64,000 nt of DNA from the NCBI GenBank assembly GCA_026874595.1, contig CM049320.1, positions 37,358,214 through 37,422,213 on the forward strand, given 5' to 3'. How positions within the stretch are numbered: position 1 is the stretch's first letter; every line of letters starts with the position of its first letter. This DNA is from Sipunculus nudus (lineage: Eukaryota > Annelida > Sipuncula > Golfingiida > Sipunculidae). A program made the translations under genes and the position numbers. The notes beneath the pieces were generated by a model. That model was not told the DNA's origin. It searched no databases and saw nothing but the letters and a program-made list of their open reading frames with translations. Positions 10,085-20,781 of the stretch are shown piece by piece.

Positions 10085-12362
10085 CGGGTACAAAAATACA
10101 GGTGGCTCCACCAGTCTGCAGAAACTAATAAAAACACTTACAAACATCAATATCCATGCAAAGAATCATGGTGATCTCCCCATTAGTTGTTCAGATACTT
10201 CAGCTTTTGTATCAAATTGTCCATTATTCTGAGGGATACTTCGGAGTCCTATAGCTTGAAGGATATGGGTAACAGAGACCTAATTTTAAGTTTCCACGGG
10301 CACTTTTCATGGGCCTTCTTGCATGACAAGAATGAAGATTCTAGGTCCAGTTGTTGCGATTTGTACCCTGTTGACAGATAACAACATCTTTAAAGGTATC
10401 AAAAAAAGAGAAAAGAAATCGTAAAAATTTGAAAAAAATAGAGATGGCGCACCCAGTCTGCAGAAACTGATGGAGCATGTCATGATCAATATGTATGCCG
10501 AAAATCATGACCATCAGTGTTGTAGTTATTGAGATACTGCAGTTTTTGTAACAAATTTTCCATTATTCTGGGGGGTAATTTGGAGCCATACAGCTTAAAG
10601 AATAAGGGTAACAGAGACCTAATTTCAGGTTTCCATGGAGACTTTTCATGGGTCTCCCTGTGTGTCAAGAATGAAGATTCTAGGTCCAGTTTTAATGATT
10701 TGTGCCCTGTTATCAGATGTTCATAACTTGAAAGGTCTCAAAAATAGAGAAAAAATTCGTAAAAAAACCCGAACAAATACAGGTGGTGCCACCAGTCTGC
10801 AGAAACTGATGAAACACTCCATGATCAATATCCATGAAAACAATTATGGTGATCTCTGCATTAGTTTTTCAGATACTTCAGCTTTTGTATCAAATTTTCC
10901 ATTATTCTGAGCTGTAATTTGGAGTGCCATAGCTCAAAGGATATGGGTAACAGAGACCTAATTTCAGGTGTCCATGGAGACTTATCATGGGTCTCCCTGT
11001 GTGTCAACAATGAAGATTCTAGGTCTAGTCCTTACGATTTGTACCCTGTTGACAGATAACTACATCCTGAAAGGTCTCGAAAATAGAGAAAAAAAAATTG
11101 TGAAAATTTGAAAAAATACAGGTGGCACCACCAGTCTGCAGGTACTGATGAAACACCTCTTGATCCATATGTATGCCAAAAATCATGACCATCAGTGTTG
11201 TAGTTATTGAGATGTTGCAGTTTGTTTTTATCAAATTTTCCATTATTCTGGGGGGTTATTGGGAGCCCCCAATAGCTCAAAGGATATGGGTAACAGAGAC
11301 CTTATTTCAGGTTTCCATGCAGACTTTTTATGGACCTCTCAGTGTGTCAAGAATGAAGATTCTAGGTCCAGTCTTAATGATTTGTGCCCTGTTAACAGCT
11401 GTTCACATTTTTAAATTCGTAAAAAATCGAAAAATTCAGGTGGCGCCACCAGTCTGCAGGAAGTGATGGAACATCTCATGATCAATACGTATGCCAAAAA
11501 TCATGACCATCAGTCAAGTAGTTAATAAGATATTGAAGTTTTTGTATGAAATTTTTGACTTTTCTGGGGGGTACTTTGGGGCCCCATAGCTCAAAGGATA
11601 TGGGTAACAGAGATCTAATTTATGGTTTCCACGGAGACTTTTAATAGGTTTCTCAGTGTGTCGAGAATGAAGATTCTAGGTCCAGCGGTTACGATTTGTG
11701 CCACGTTAACAGATGACAGCATCTTTAAACGTCTCAAGATTTGAGGAAAAAATTGTAAAAAAATCGAAAAATACAGGTGGCGCCACCAGTCTGCAGGAAC
11801 TTATGGAACATCTCATGATCAATATGTATGCCAAAAATCATGACCATCAGTGTTGTAGTTATTGAGAAATTGAAGTTTTTGTATGAAATTGTTTACTATT
11901 CTGGGGGGTACTTTTGGGCCCCATAGCTCGAAGGATATGGGTAACAGAGACCTTATTTCAGGTTTCCATGCAGACTTTTTATGGACCTCTCAGTGTGTCA
12001 AGAATGAAGATTCTAGGTCTAGGCTTTACGATTTGTGCCTTGTTAACAGCTGTTCACATTTTTAAAGGTCTCAAAAATAGAGAAAAAAATTTGTAAAAAA
12101 TCGAAAAATACAGGTGGCGCCACCAGTCTGCAGGAAGTAATGGAACATCTCATGATCAATACGTATGCCAAAAATCATGACCATCAGTCAAGTAGTTAAT
12201 GAGATATTGAAGTTTTTGTATGAAATTTTTGACTTTTCTGGGGGGTACTTTGGGGCCCCATAGCTCGAAGGATATGGGTAACAGAGACCTAATTTCTGGT
12301 TTCCAAGGAGATTTTTCATGGACCTCTCAGAATCCCAAGTTACAAGGTTCTAGGTTCAGCGG
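10085..12362 (-). repeat. ~336-bp tandem array, 7 units
   Basis: AGGTGG..CCACCAGTCTGCAG recurs near 10,100, 10,444, 10,780, 11,118, 11,439, 11,776 and 12,111, a spacing of 321-344 bp. Each unit also carries TCATGATCAATATGTATGCC, a GGATATGGGTAACAGAGACC block and AAGAATGAAGATTCTAGGTC. Short frames of 60-97 codons recur in register but differ between units and end variably, so they are repeat shadows. Confidence 0.93.
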
Positions 12363-12451
12363 TTACGATTTGTGCCTGGTTAACGGACGGACAGACGGAC
12401 GACGGACAAAGAGTGATCGCTTTAGCTCAGATGACTTTCAGTCAGCTGAGC

Positions 12452-14133
12452 TGAAAACCGCCCGCCCGAAATGATTTCTGAAAAATAGTGCCTGGGAACC
12501 AAACCTTTTTTTTTTGTTGTCGTTTGCCTAAGTGCATAAGGATATCTGTCAACTTGCACCATCTGCTCCGATGACATCCCTTTGTTCCCCGCCTGTCGCT
12601 GTGCATATCAGACTCTAATGGCTTGAGTATACCAACGACACATATTTCCCTTAAAGTTTGAACGCTGCATTTTGTCTCCTCATCGGTAAGTACTCAATTC
12701 TTTATAAAGCTCTGGCCTTAATGAACATCTGATAATCTATGTTTACTGGTAGTGTTCTTTTTAAGAACAAACAGGAAGTACATGTGCATGTTAAACAATA
12801 CTGGTAATGATTGAGCCCTGCCTTGAACCGAATGTCGTGTGTGGCTTCTACGAATAAAATCTTGGACCCGTGCGTTTATTCCCCTGCCAAAATTAAGCGA
12901 TTTAGTGCAGTGTCGCATGGAATTACATTCACACAAAGGAAATATCCAAAGAAAAACCAGTATATTTCTTGACTTGCTCTTCCTTTTTCTCCCCATACTA
13001 TGGCTCGTGGTACCGCCTGTTACTTTCTATATTCTTATATGAGATGAGTTCTAATCACAAACTAGACTAAGTTGTTATCATCCCTGACAGTATTGTATTT
13101 GAGCCCCCATCTGCGTTCTTATCTTATCACACACTACTAAAACAAAGGTCCTAGAGGCATCTGTCGCATTGGTTTCTTTGTCAATAGTTCAGCCAATTGT
13201 TCCCTCCAAGGCGAATTTAAGTGACACAATATTTTAAACCTACAGCCATTGAGTCTTTTTTTTCATATATTATTCAAACCTATTCAGTACTGCGTGCTGC
13301 GGCGTAGACATGACTTTCATATAGTGTAGAAGTTATCTGTTGCGTTTGTTGTTGTGTTATAAAGTAAGATATTAACGTGTAGCCCATTATCTAGACTGGA
13401 CTCAACAACTTTGTGTAGTGACCCAGTGAAGCCTATTGATAGCCCCTGTAGTAGGGTATGAACGTATTTACAACTGTTCCTATTTCCATTGATTAATGTT
13501 AGTCAATTCTATGTGTCGTGAATGTCTAACCATAAACATTATAGCCCTATTCACTCCACTGTTTTACACCCAGGGAAGGAAATACATACACAGTAAACAG
13601 ACAAGATAAGTTAAAGCAAGCTGTTCGCCTACCCCTTCTACAGAATTTCTTTGTCATTTCTGGCTAAGTCCGAATAGATGTTAATGAACTCTATTAATTT
13701 CGACAAGGAAAAGCTTTTATAACGCCTCTGTGAATGATGTACGAGCTTGTTTTACTACAAGCTGTTAGTAAACATAGCAATGTTGATAGACGGAAAACCC
13801 CTGTTTGCTTGCATGTATATTGAAGTTAAACAGACCCCAGATGCAAAATGCTCTTTTGCAAGACTCTGGTTGGTCTGCCTACCGCCAAATGTCATTAGGT
13901 GAATGTGTTTGATTATTTGGGCGGGCGTCTTATGTTGTAAATATGTGGATGGCCTATTGCTCAAGGCTCAAGGCATTAATTTTTGTTCACAGGCGTTAGA
14001 TATCTGAATTGGTCCCTTTAAACATGGGTGGTGCCAGTTTTCTTAACACCACGAACATCTACGAAGCGCCAAAATGCATAGGTTTTTACCTGACAATACA
14101 CTCTCTGAAAAATGTCCAAATATAAGACTGCCG
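12452..14133. other. No gene recognised
   Basis: Mostly unique AT-rich DNA. It contains one nested hairpin (13,831-13,877). The frames near 12,718-13,042 overlap on both strands and have no recognised motif. Confidence 0.45.
13831..13877. repeat. 47-bp nested hairpin
   Basis: Three nested inverted segments, CAGACC/GGTCTG, CCAGA/TCTGG and GCAAAA/TTTTGC, close on the loop TGCTC. No direct flanking duplication is evident. Confidence 0.7.
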
Positions 14134-14159
14134 CCCCCCCCCCCCCCCCCCCCCCCCCC
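14134..14159. repeat. Poly(C) run, 26 bp
   Basis: Uninterrupted homopolymer of about 26 C. On the opposite strand it is a G-run able to form G-quadruplex structures. Confidence 0.95.
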
Positions 14160-14689
14160 ATCCCACACCCCACTTCTACAGTGTTAGCATGGAGGCCGAG
14201 GTGTATGCATGCGTCATATATCAATAAACAAATAATTAATGACGTTAAAGGTGTTTCGTGCTTTCTCGAATGAGCGAATGAGTTTACTAGCCTTTGAGAT
14301 TTATCCTGCATTAAATAGAGTGGAACAGTAGAATCGATCATTTGTCCTTGGTTTCATCACTGCTCTCAGCTGGCAGTGATTGGGACAAATAAAAATAATA
14401 TACGCCCTTTATCTCGACGGGGACCACAAATATATGTCCACAGGGATCATGTTACGGAAAAAAGAAAAATGCACATATTTTAATATATTACACACACACA
14501 TATAGCGTGTCGTCATATACTACCATGGTAAGTAAAGGTTTAAGCATTGGCTGTTTGACCTGTTTTGGAATTCAGGTCAAGCAAACGTATTCCACATTTC
14601 ATTATATTATCATATAACATAATTGGTTTTGAAAAAAAAATATAAATATAGATTTTACATAAAATGAGCCCAATTCCTGGAGGAAAAAC

Positions 14690-14691
<2 letters not shown>
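14160..14691. other. No gene recognised
   Basis: AT-rich unique sequence with no recognised gene or repeat. Confidence 0.4.

Positions 14692-14746
<55 letters not shown>
14692..14746. repeat. (TA)n microsatellite
   Basis: TA run of about 55 bp with one T-T slip near 14,741. Confidence 0.95.
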
Positions 14747-14747
<1 letters not shown>

Positions 14748-17700
14748 GTCTGCTCTCTTTCTATATCGCCTTGCCGTGTTTCACACCTACCGGGCAGGTC
14801 AGTTGGTTTGCCGAGTCATTCTAATGAGTTAATATCATTGAGTAGCCGTTGTTTGTTAACAACTTAATTAACTAATTATCTGGGATCAGACGCATAGTTT
14901 GTGTGGTCAACTGTGATCTTTGTCGATTGACATAACACGGACATAAGCCAAACACAATATGATTTGGTATGCAAGCCCACATCTATTCGTACTGATTATT
15001 CCGAGTCAAGATGTTAACCAGATGTGGTACTTTTAATTGCATGTTTTATGAAAAAGTATATATATCATACTCTCTGTGTTCTGTAATGTGCAAGACGCAT
15101 GCAAACAATTACCTGTCTTTAATTATGAGGGTAAATTTCACTCTATGTGAAAGCTATATATTTGATAGCACCGGGAAAGCGTGTACCATCTACAATTCCG
15201 GACATTCTAGGTTAATTATAAAGAAAGTATCGGAAAAGGTCTTGTGAACCATAGGAAGTTTTTATTTGTTTAACGATTAATTGGCTATGGTAATGAAGTG
15301 GGGAATTAGTTAAAATGATACTGATCAATGTTGATTGATCGGTCAGCAGTGATATATCGATAGGTCTAGGTTAAACAGGTACTATAATGGCGGGTCGGGC
15401 AGCAATCCATACGGTAAAATAGGCACAGCCTAATAATCTTTTACAAAGAGAAGAATACGGTTTATTTTTTTCTCCATATCCAGGAGGAAGAACACCAGCA
15501 ATTGCGTGGTGTGCATGCATTATACTGTATATAACTAATAATTCTGCAATTATTGCCCGTTTTATTTAACCAACGTGTCTTTGATAACGGCATATCACTC
15601 GAACTGTTATGGCTAAAAGAACAAAAGTTATGCTCAACTGATGTTCAATTAACGACGTGACCCAACCATCAGCCACCTCGAGTAGATGGTCGCAAGCGGC
15701 ATGGTTTTCACAGTTTTGTAACTACATAGTAATATCCTAATAGTTATAAACGTTGGCCACCGTAATATATGGTTCAAATATTGTGCGGATTACATCCGAA
15801 TGTGAGAGAGTTTGAGGTGCTGGAAGAACACATTTTACAAGGTATTCCTCTCTAGAGAAAGAAAACGTGATAGCTTTGCATCGGTGGTAGTTTTTAGTGT
15901 GTATTAGGTTTTTTATAAATTCCTACCCTTTAATATATAAACATATCTAAAATCAGTGATCTTTTAGACATATTATCTTTCATACTGTTAGTTCTCTCAT
16001 ATTGCAGCACATAACTTATTGAAGACTGCCATGTCCGTAGGAAAGCATATTTTCTTTTTACATATTTTTTTAACTTCACTGGTGTATGTTGACTGAATAG
16101 ATTGACACAAACTCCCTCCCCCCCAAAAATCGAATCCCAATTTAGGGATTACATATTTTGTATGACTGGTTCGTCGCGGTTAGCTCGTTAATCCTTTTAG
16201 CACCTGATAGCCAGCAACCAGACGGCTAGCGTCACTGACCGTGCCTATATGCTCCGCCTATACACACGTGGGTACACATGTCGCTCAGCTGTCAGATGTA
16301 AAAATGTCCATTAAAATAACTTTTAAATTACAGATATGAAAACAAAATTAGTAATATGAAATCTTATTTCATTGACCATAATCTTATTCATGACAACAGG
16401 TTGAAAGACAACCTGTTATCATTCACAAAAAGCCCTTGTAAAGGTCCTTATTCTAACAGGAACACCCCCATTCGGTTTTTTCTGCTTTTTCTCAAAATGA
16501 TATCTCTCGTGAAATGCACGAGTTTTAAATAGATATTTCTCAGTAACGACATGTCACATATATTTGTTATTTCATGCCCACAAAGTTAATTTCATACATA
16601 CAACATCAAACCCAGAGCAAGAACAACCACCAAAGTCCAGCACGGACAGAAATCGTCCAGCTGTGAAAAGATTTTGATGAAATTTATCGGAGGTATACAG
16701 TAACCCACATGGTTAAATTGATCAAAGTTAGAAAGTAATCCGGTCTAATATTAATTTCTTTTTAAGATTTAAAAATTTTTGCTGGATATAAAAATTTATT
16801 TATCCCAGCCGAGAGCGAATCTTGACCGCTTTGGTTTTAGCGAGCCAACCTCACCTGTAGTCTATCCATAGGGCTGGTGAACCGTGAAACACAATTTTAT
16901 AAGTTTTATTAGGATGCGGGCGGAGGTATATGTTGTCTCTGACTACTTTTTAGTTTCCTGTTCCCGTGTATACCTGGGTGTACATTGCGGGATTTGTCAA
17001 AGGATGTAGGTGCTAAAGGTTAAGCGAGGCTAAAAAGCCAAAGACAGCAAGTTAATTTAGACACGGTAATTTGTTATCCTGGCTTGAGACAAATGAACTT
17101 ATATGCGTATGTTCCAATTATTAAAACATATATTTCTTTGAGGTCACAGATACAGTTTCCGCTAATGGAGCCCTTGTAATTGAACTGATTTATTTTCAGT
17201 CTGTTACAACAATATACACACAGACACTGTCGTAACCCAATGCTTTTGGTGCGTTAGACAAACAACGAAATAGAGAGATTGTTTTACAGATGCGCGCATA
17301 CATATGCAACCTTGAAATCTCTCATCCTTTTAAAAATCTGTACATCCTGTTCAAACTAACAAGAGGAGGCCTTAAAGTATAAAAGGATGGGTCCATCTGA
17401 TCGCTAAGAGTCCCCACGTCTATTCAAAGTCTCACGTACTCTTATTAGATAATAGCTAGGTCCTATACTACTCGATTCCACTTCGTTCCCGCTTCATCGA
17501 CCCATTATGATCTTACGGTTATTTCCTCGTAGCCATGTATCTGTTGCCAGCAAAGCGGATGCCAGTCCGTGAGGACTGCCCAGGCCCTTTTTTTACATTT
17601 CCGTTTGAGTGACAACACAAAGCCGACGGGGCTTATGCACGTGGGTTCCTCCCTATTATTTATTAAGTGCACATCTCAGGATGCTGGCGGTTGCACTCAT

Positions 17701-17954
17701 TGAATAGTATATTATTTGAAGGTGCGTTTTCCCTGCTCCGTGCACGGCATTGCCTCTTCATTTAATCCGATATGCTTTTCCTGTGGTTCATATGAACTGT
17801 GCGTATAAATATAATATACCAGGTGCCCATTTTACCTCATACACGCCACGAAGTCATGGGTGAAAGGTCGATGCGAGTCTTGACCCGAAAGTGTCAAACG
17901 TTCGTCTAGGTTATACGTTATAGCGTCAGCTTTGAACTGTTTCCCACAGTTTAA

Positions 17955-17957
<3 letters not shown>
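14747..17957. other. No gene recognised
   Basis: About 3.2 kb without a recognised gene, tandem array or transposon domain. A perfect 9-bp-stem hairpin lies at 16,395-16,417. The 78-residue frame at 15,011-15,247 has no motif and no splice context. Confidence 0.45.
16395..16417. repeat. Perfect short hairpin
   Basis: AACAGGTTG and CAACCTGTT separated by the loop AAAGA. Too short for a microRNA precursor on its own; function unknown. Confidence 0.7.

Positions 17958-17995
<38 letters not shown>
17958..17995. repeat. (TA)19 microsatellite
   Basis: TA run of 38 bp on the 3' side of the weak minus-strand hammerhead-like core at 18,078-18,115. Confidence 0.96.
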
Positions 17996-17998
<3 letters not shown>

Positions 17999-18077
17999 AA
18001 TGAACATAAAAAGAAGAGAGACATTAACGCAAACATTTCAAACAATCATATTATTTAAATAACGTATACAGATTGTT

Positions 18078-18115
18078 GCTAAATTTTCAGCTACCCCTGT
18101 AGCCTTCGTCAGAGC
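18078..18115 (-). ncRNA. Degenerate hammerhead-like core
   Basis: On the minus strand, CTGACGA (18,112-18,106), one unpaired A, then a 6-bp stem II (GGCTAC with GTAGCT, loop AGGG, one G-U pair), then GAAA. Stem I can form only about 3 bp and stem III is not evident. It resembles a hammerhead core but is probably inactive. Confidence 0.25.
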
Positions 18116-18137
18116 GAGTGACTAACTGTAAACAAAC

Positions 18138-18142
<5 letters not shown>

Positions 18143-18181
<39 letters not shown>
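18143..18181. repeat. (TA)n microsatellite
   Basis: TA run within a wider AT-rich patch at 18,130-18,205. Confidence 0.9.
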
Positions 18182-18186
<5 letters not shown>

Positions 18187-18205
18187 CATATATAAATATA
18201 TAATG

Positions 18206-19139
18206 GAGAACTTTATAGAATGCAGTTTTCAGAAATGATGTAGAAATTTAAATGACACATTATATGCACTCATACGATATACACAAATTTAGCCCAAGGA
18301 GACAAATTATCAAATCTTTAAGTGAATGAACTCAAAGAAACAAATGTTTTGAGGGGATGATCTAAAGTGTGTGTGTAGGGGGGGGGGGTATAACCAGAAT
18401 ATGAGCAGTCGACTGTATGTAGCCGCCGATTCACGGAGGCATGGATAAAGTGAAACATGAATCTCTCCTGACATGATGAGCCTAAAAAGTAAAGCAAGAT
18501 GGATGGACGAAACTAAACATTTTGTAGTTGACACCATCAGCCATGTTTTACGAATACATATTTGTAGGTGGCGATACCTGTGTGGGCTAATCCCTCCGCA
18601 GCAGTAGACTGGCCCAATCCATGAAATAGTTATGACTTAATTATTGCTTCTGACAGAGAAATCAAACGTTCCCGCGTTGTTTCGCACTAAGTATCGGTAC
18701 CGCAATCTTGCGGCAACTCATATAACTAATTTTCCACTATCTGACCCTCTGATTTCATGGACTGGTAATCTTGGCCGGTTCCCGGACGATCAGCGCAACA
18801 CATCACGGCCTCGCTGAACTAAGATCTTTTCCAGTGACGTCAGCAGTGGTCTTACCCAGAATCTTTTTCAAAACCAACATGGTTCATTCAGTCATCGCCT
18901 ATTACGGGCTTCCAATGGGCTACTAATATTCCCATTAAGTTAACGTTTATCGGACCACCACTCTTGAAAGTAGGCGTAACAAACTCAGGCTCAGCCAATC
19001 AGCGCGAGATATTCAGGTGCACACGACCAGTGCAGTCAAAATGTACAGGCTGACTGAAACGATCACGGTTCGCGAGTTGCAATTTGGGGGCTTACTCCAT
19101 GTCCCCAACACTCTGCAGACCTCCTCTGCACTCATCACC
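18206..19139. other. No gene recognised
   Basis: Mixed-GC unique sequence with a short G-run near 18,379-18,389. CTCCATGTCCCCAACACTCT at about 19,096-19,115 matches, with one difference, the TIR start of the small MITE at 40,371, so it may be a solo MITE end. Confidence 0.4.
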
Positions 19140-19574
19140 CCACACGTGTAGTATATCTGCACGAAACGGTTGCCGACAGGGGGCGCTATATTCGGGCTCA
19201 TACTCCCTAACGTAAATGCAATTTATAACAAAAGTGTCGTATGAGATATCATTATACGTCGATTATATATAATATTTATGTATGTATATGTATATGGATA
19301 TATGCATCTGTATGCATATTAGGTACAAGATATATCAATATATACATAACTTCTAGTGATACAATCCAGACCACCTGTGCCCCCCCCCTATGTCCCAGAA
19401 GATGTCCCAGTACCTTAGACATTTCGACTTTTCGACCTCTGCTCAAGATTGGTCATAAACGGGCGCCGACAGGCGGCGCTTCGAAGGTAAAAATAACAAT
19501 GAAATGCTTTTGTAACAATATGTCGTATGAAATGTTATAATTAAATGATTACACATAACAGTTTTAAATATGTA

Positions 19575-19613
<39 letters not shown>

Positions 19614-19799
19614 GGCCCCATATGTCCCAGAAGATGTCCCAGTACCTCAGACATTTCGACTTTTCGACCTCTGCTCAAGATTGGTCATAAACGGGCGCCG
19701 ACAGGCGGCGCTTCGAAGGTAAAAATAACAATGAAATGCTTTTGTAACAATATGTCGTATGAAATGTTATAATTAAATGATTACACATAACAGTTTTAA

Positions 19800-19859
<60 letters not shown>

Positions 19860-19963
19860 GATGTACTACATATCTAAATTTATATTTAACTTAAAATAAC
19901 AAGGAAATGCTTTTATAACAATATGTCGTATGAAATGTTATCATTAAATGATTATACATAACA

Positions 19964-20029
<66 letters not shown>

Positions 20030-20655
20030 CATGATGCACTACATATCTAAATTTATATATAACTTCCAATGCTACGTCTCCCACCCCCTGGTGCTCTCCG
20101 AAATGTCGCAGATAATGTCCCAGACACTAGACATTCAGACATTTCCTGCACGGACCGAGCTTGGTACTAGTCGCGTGCCGGTAGGCATAATAGCAATATC
20201 TCGTACGAAATATTATTATTAAAAGATTATATTATTAATTTATAAAATAATGTACCACATATACAAATATTTACATAACTTCTCGTGAAACGTCCCCTAC
20301 CTCCTCGAGGCCTCAGAAATGTCGCAGAAAATGTCTCAGTTATTCAGACATTTCCACTTTCCGCCCTTTGCTCGTGAATGGTACTAAACGGACGTCATCT
20401 TGGACTGTACGCAAAACAAAGAGCTTTTAAAATGCAAGTGTCGTCTGCAACATTATTATGACAGAATTATATCTAAATTTATATATTTAGATGTTATATA
20501 TATATATAAAACTTCTTGTGATACATCCCCCACCCCGTGGAGCCCTACGAAATGTCACAGAAAATGCCCCAGGGACTAGACACTTCAACATTTCCTGCTC
20601 GGGCCGGGATTGTTACCAGACCGGGCGTCGATTTAGGCGGCGCTTAGACTGGTAG
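19140..20655 (+). repeat. ~230-bp tandem array, about 6-7 units
   Basis: Successive units share a block of the form ATGTCCCAG...AGACATTTCGAC, then GGGCGCCGACAGGCGGCGCT, then TGTCGTATGAAATGTTAT, then a (TA)n tract. Anchors lie near 19,391, 19,622, 20,085, 20,310 and 20,540, with partial units near 19,160 and 19,894. The units around 19,391 and 19,622 are nearly identical over about 200 bp; those to the right are more diverged. The family also occurs inverted at 38,150-40,320. Confidence 0.88.
19802..19856. repeat. (TA)n tract within the 230-bp array
   Basis: TA run of about 55 bp. Equivalent shorter tracts lie at about 19,580-19,612 and 19,966-20,001, the last continuing as (TGTA)n. Confidence 0.95.
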
Positions 20656-20660
20656 AACAT

Positions 20661-20743
20661 GCAGTGGCGTATGCAGGATATGAAAATAGAGGGGGCGCAG
20701 CCCTAAAGTCGGGAAAGGGGCTGTCCTGCGTCTTTTAGACATG

Positions 20744-20744
<1 letters not shown>
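20661..20744 (+). mobile_element. hAT-like terminal sequence, solitary
   Basis: CAGTGGCGTATGCAGG at 20,661 matches the CAGTGGCGTA(C/T)-type end of many invertebrate hAT elements. No partner end with a target duplication was found nearby; the (TA)n at 20,745 interrupts it. Confidence 0.35.

Positions 20745-20777
<33 letters not shown>
20745..20777. repeat. (TA)n tract at the satellite left edge
   Basis: About 33 bp of TA directly adjoining the first satellite monomer. Confidence 0.95.

Positions 20778-20781
<4 letters not shown>

Larger units (their letters stand above)
8288..12451 (-). mobile_element. HINE/pearl-like element, right copy, with two tandem arrays
   Basis: The left end (8,288-8,319) is the reverse complement of 1,829-1,860, including the TGACCCATGGGTCA palindrome. 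GCTCAGCTGACT (8,312-8,323) is matched inverted by AGTCAGCTGAGC (12,440-12,451), a 12-bp inverted repeat. Just inside the right end, 12,363-12,440 is the inverted equivalent of the GTCCGTC-rich block near 45-110. Inside are a 280-bp array and a 336-bp array. There is no coding frame. Short inverted ends, palindromes and central tandem repeats fit a non-autonomous Helentron-type element; the name is inference. Confidence 0.6.

Noticed and set aside
8560-12362. CRISPR-like regularly spaced repeats
   Set aside because: Whole units of 280-336 bp are repeated rather than short repeats with unique spacers, in a eukaryotic context without cas genes.
1-12460. A single 12.4-kb foldback transposon
   Set aside because: The two arms share only end blocks and family relationship, not colinear arm sequence, so two oppositely oriented elements are simpler. 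Kept as an alternative in the findings.
8105-12510. Outer inverted match AAAAGGT.TGGTTC.CAGGCAC at 8,105 and 12,510
   Set aside because: About 20 of 23 bases match, but flanking sequence does not align, and neither end coincides with an element terminus; possibly chance.
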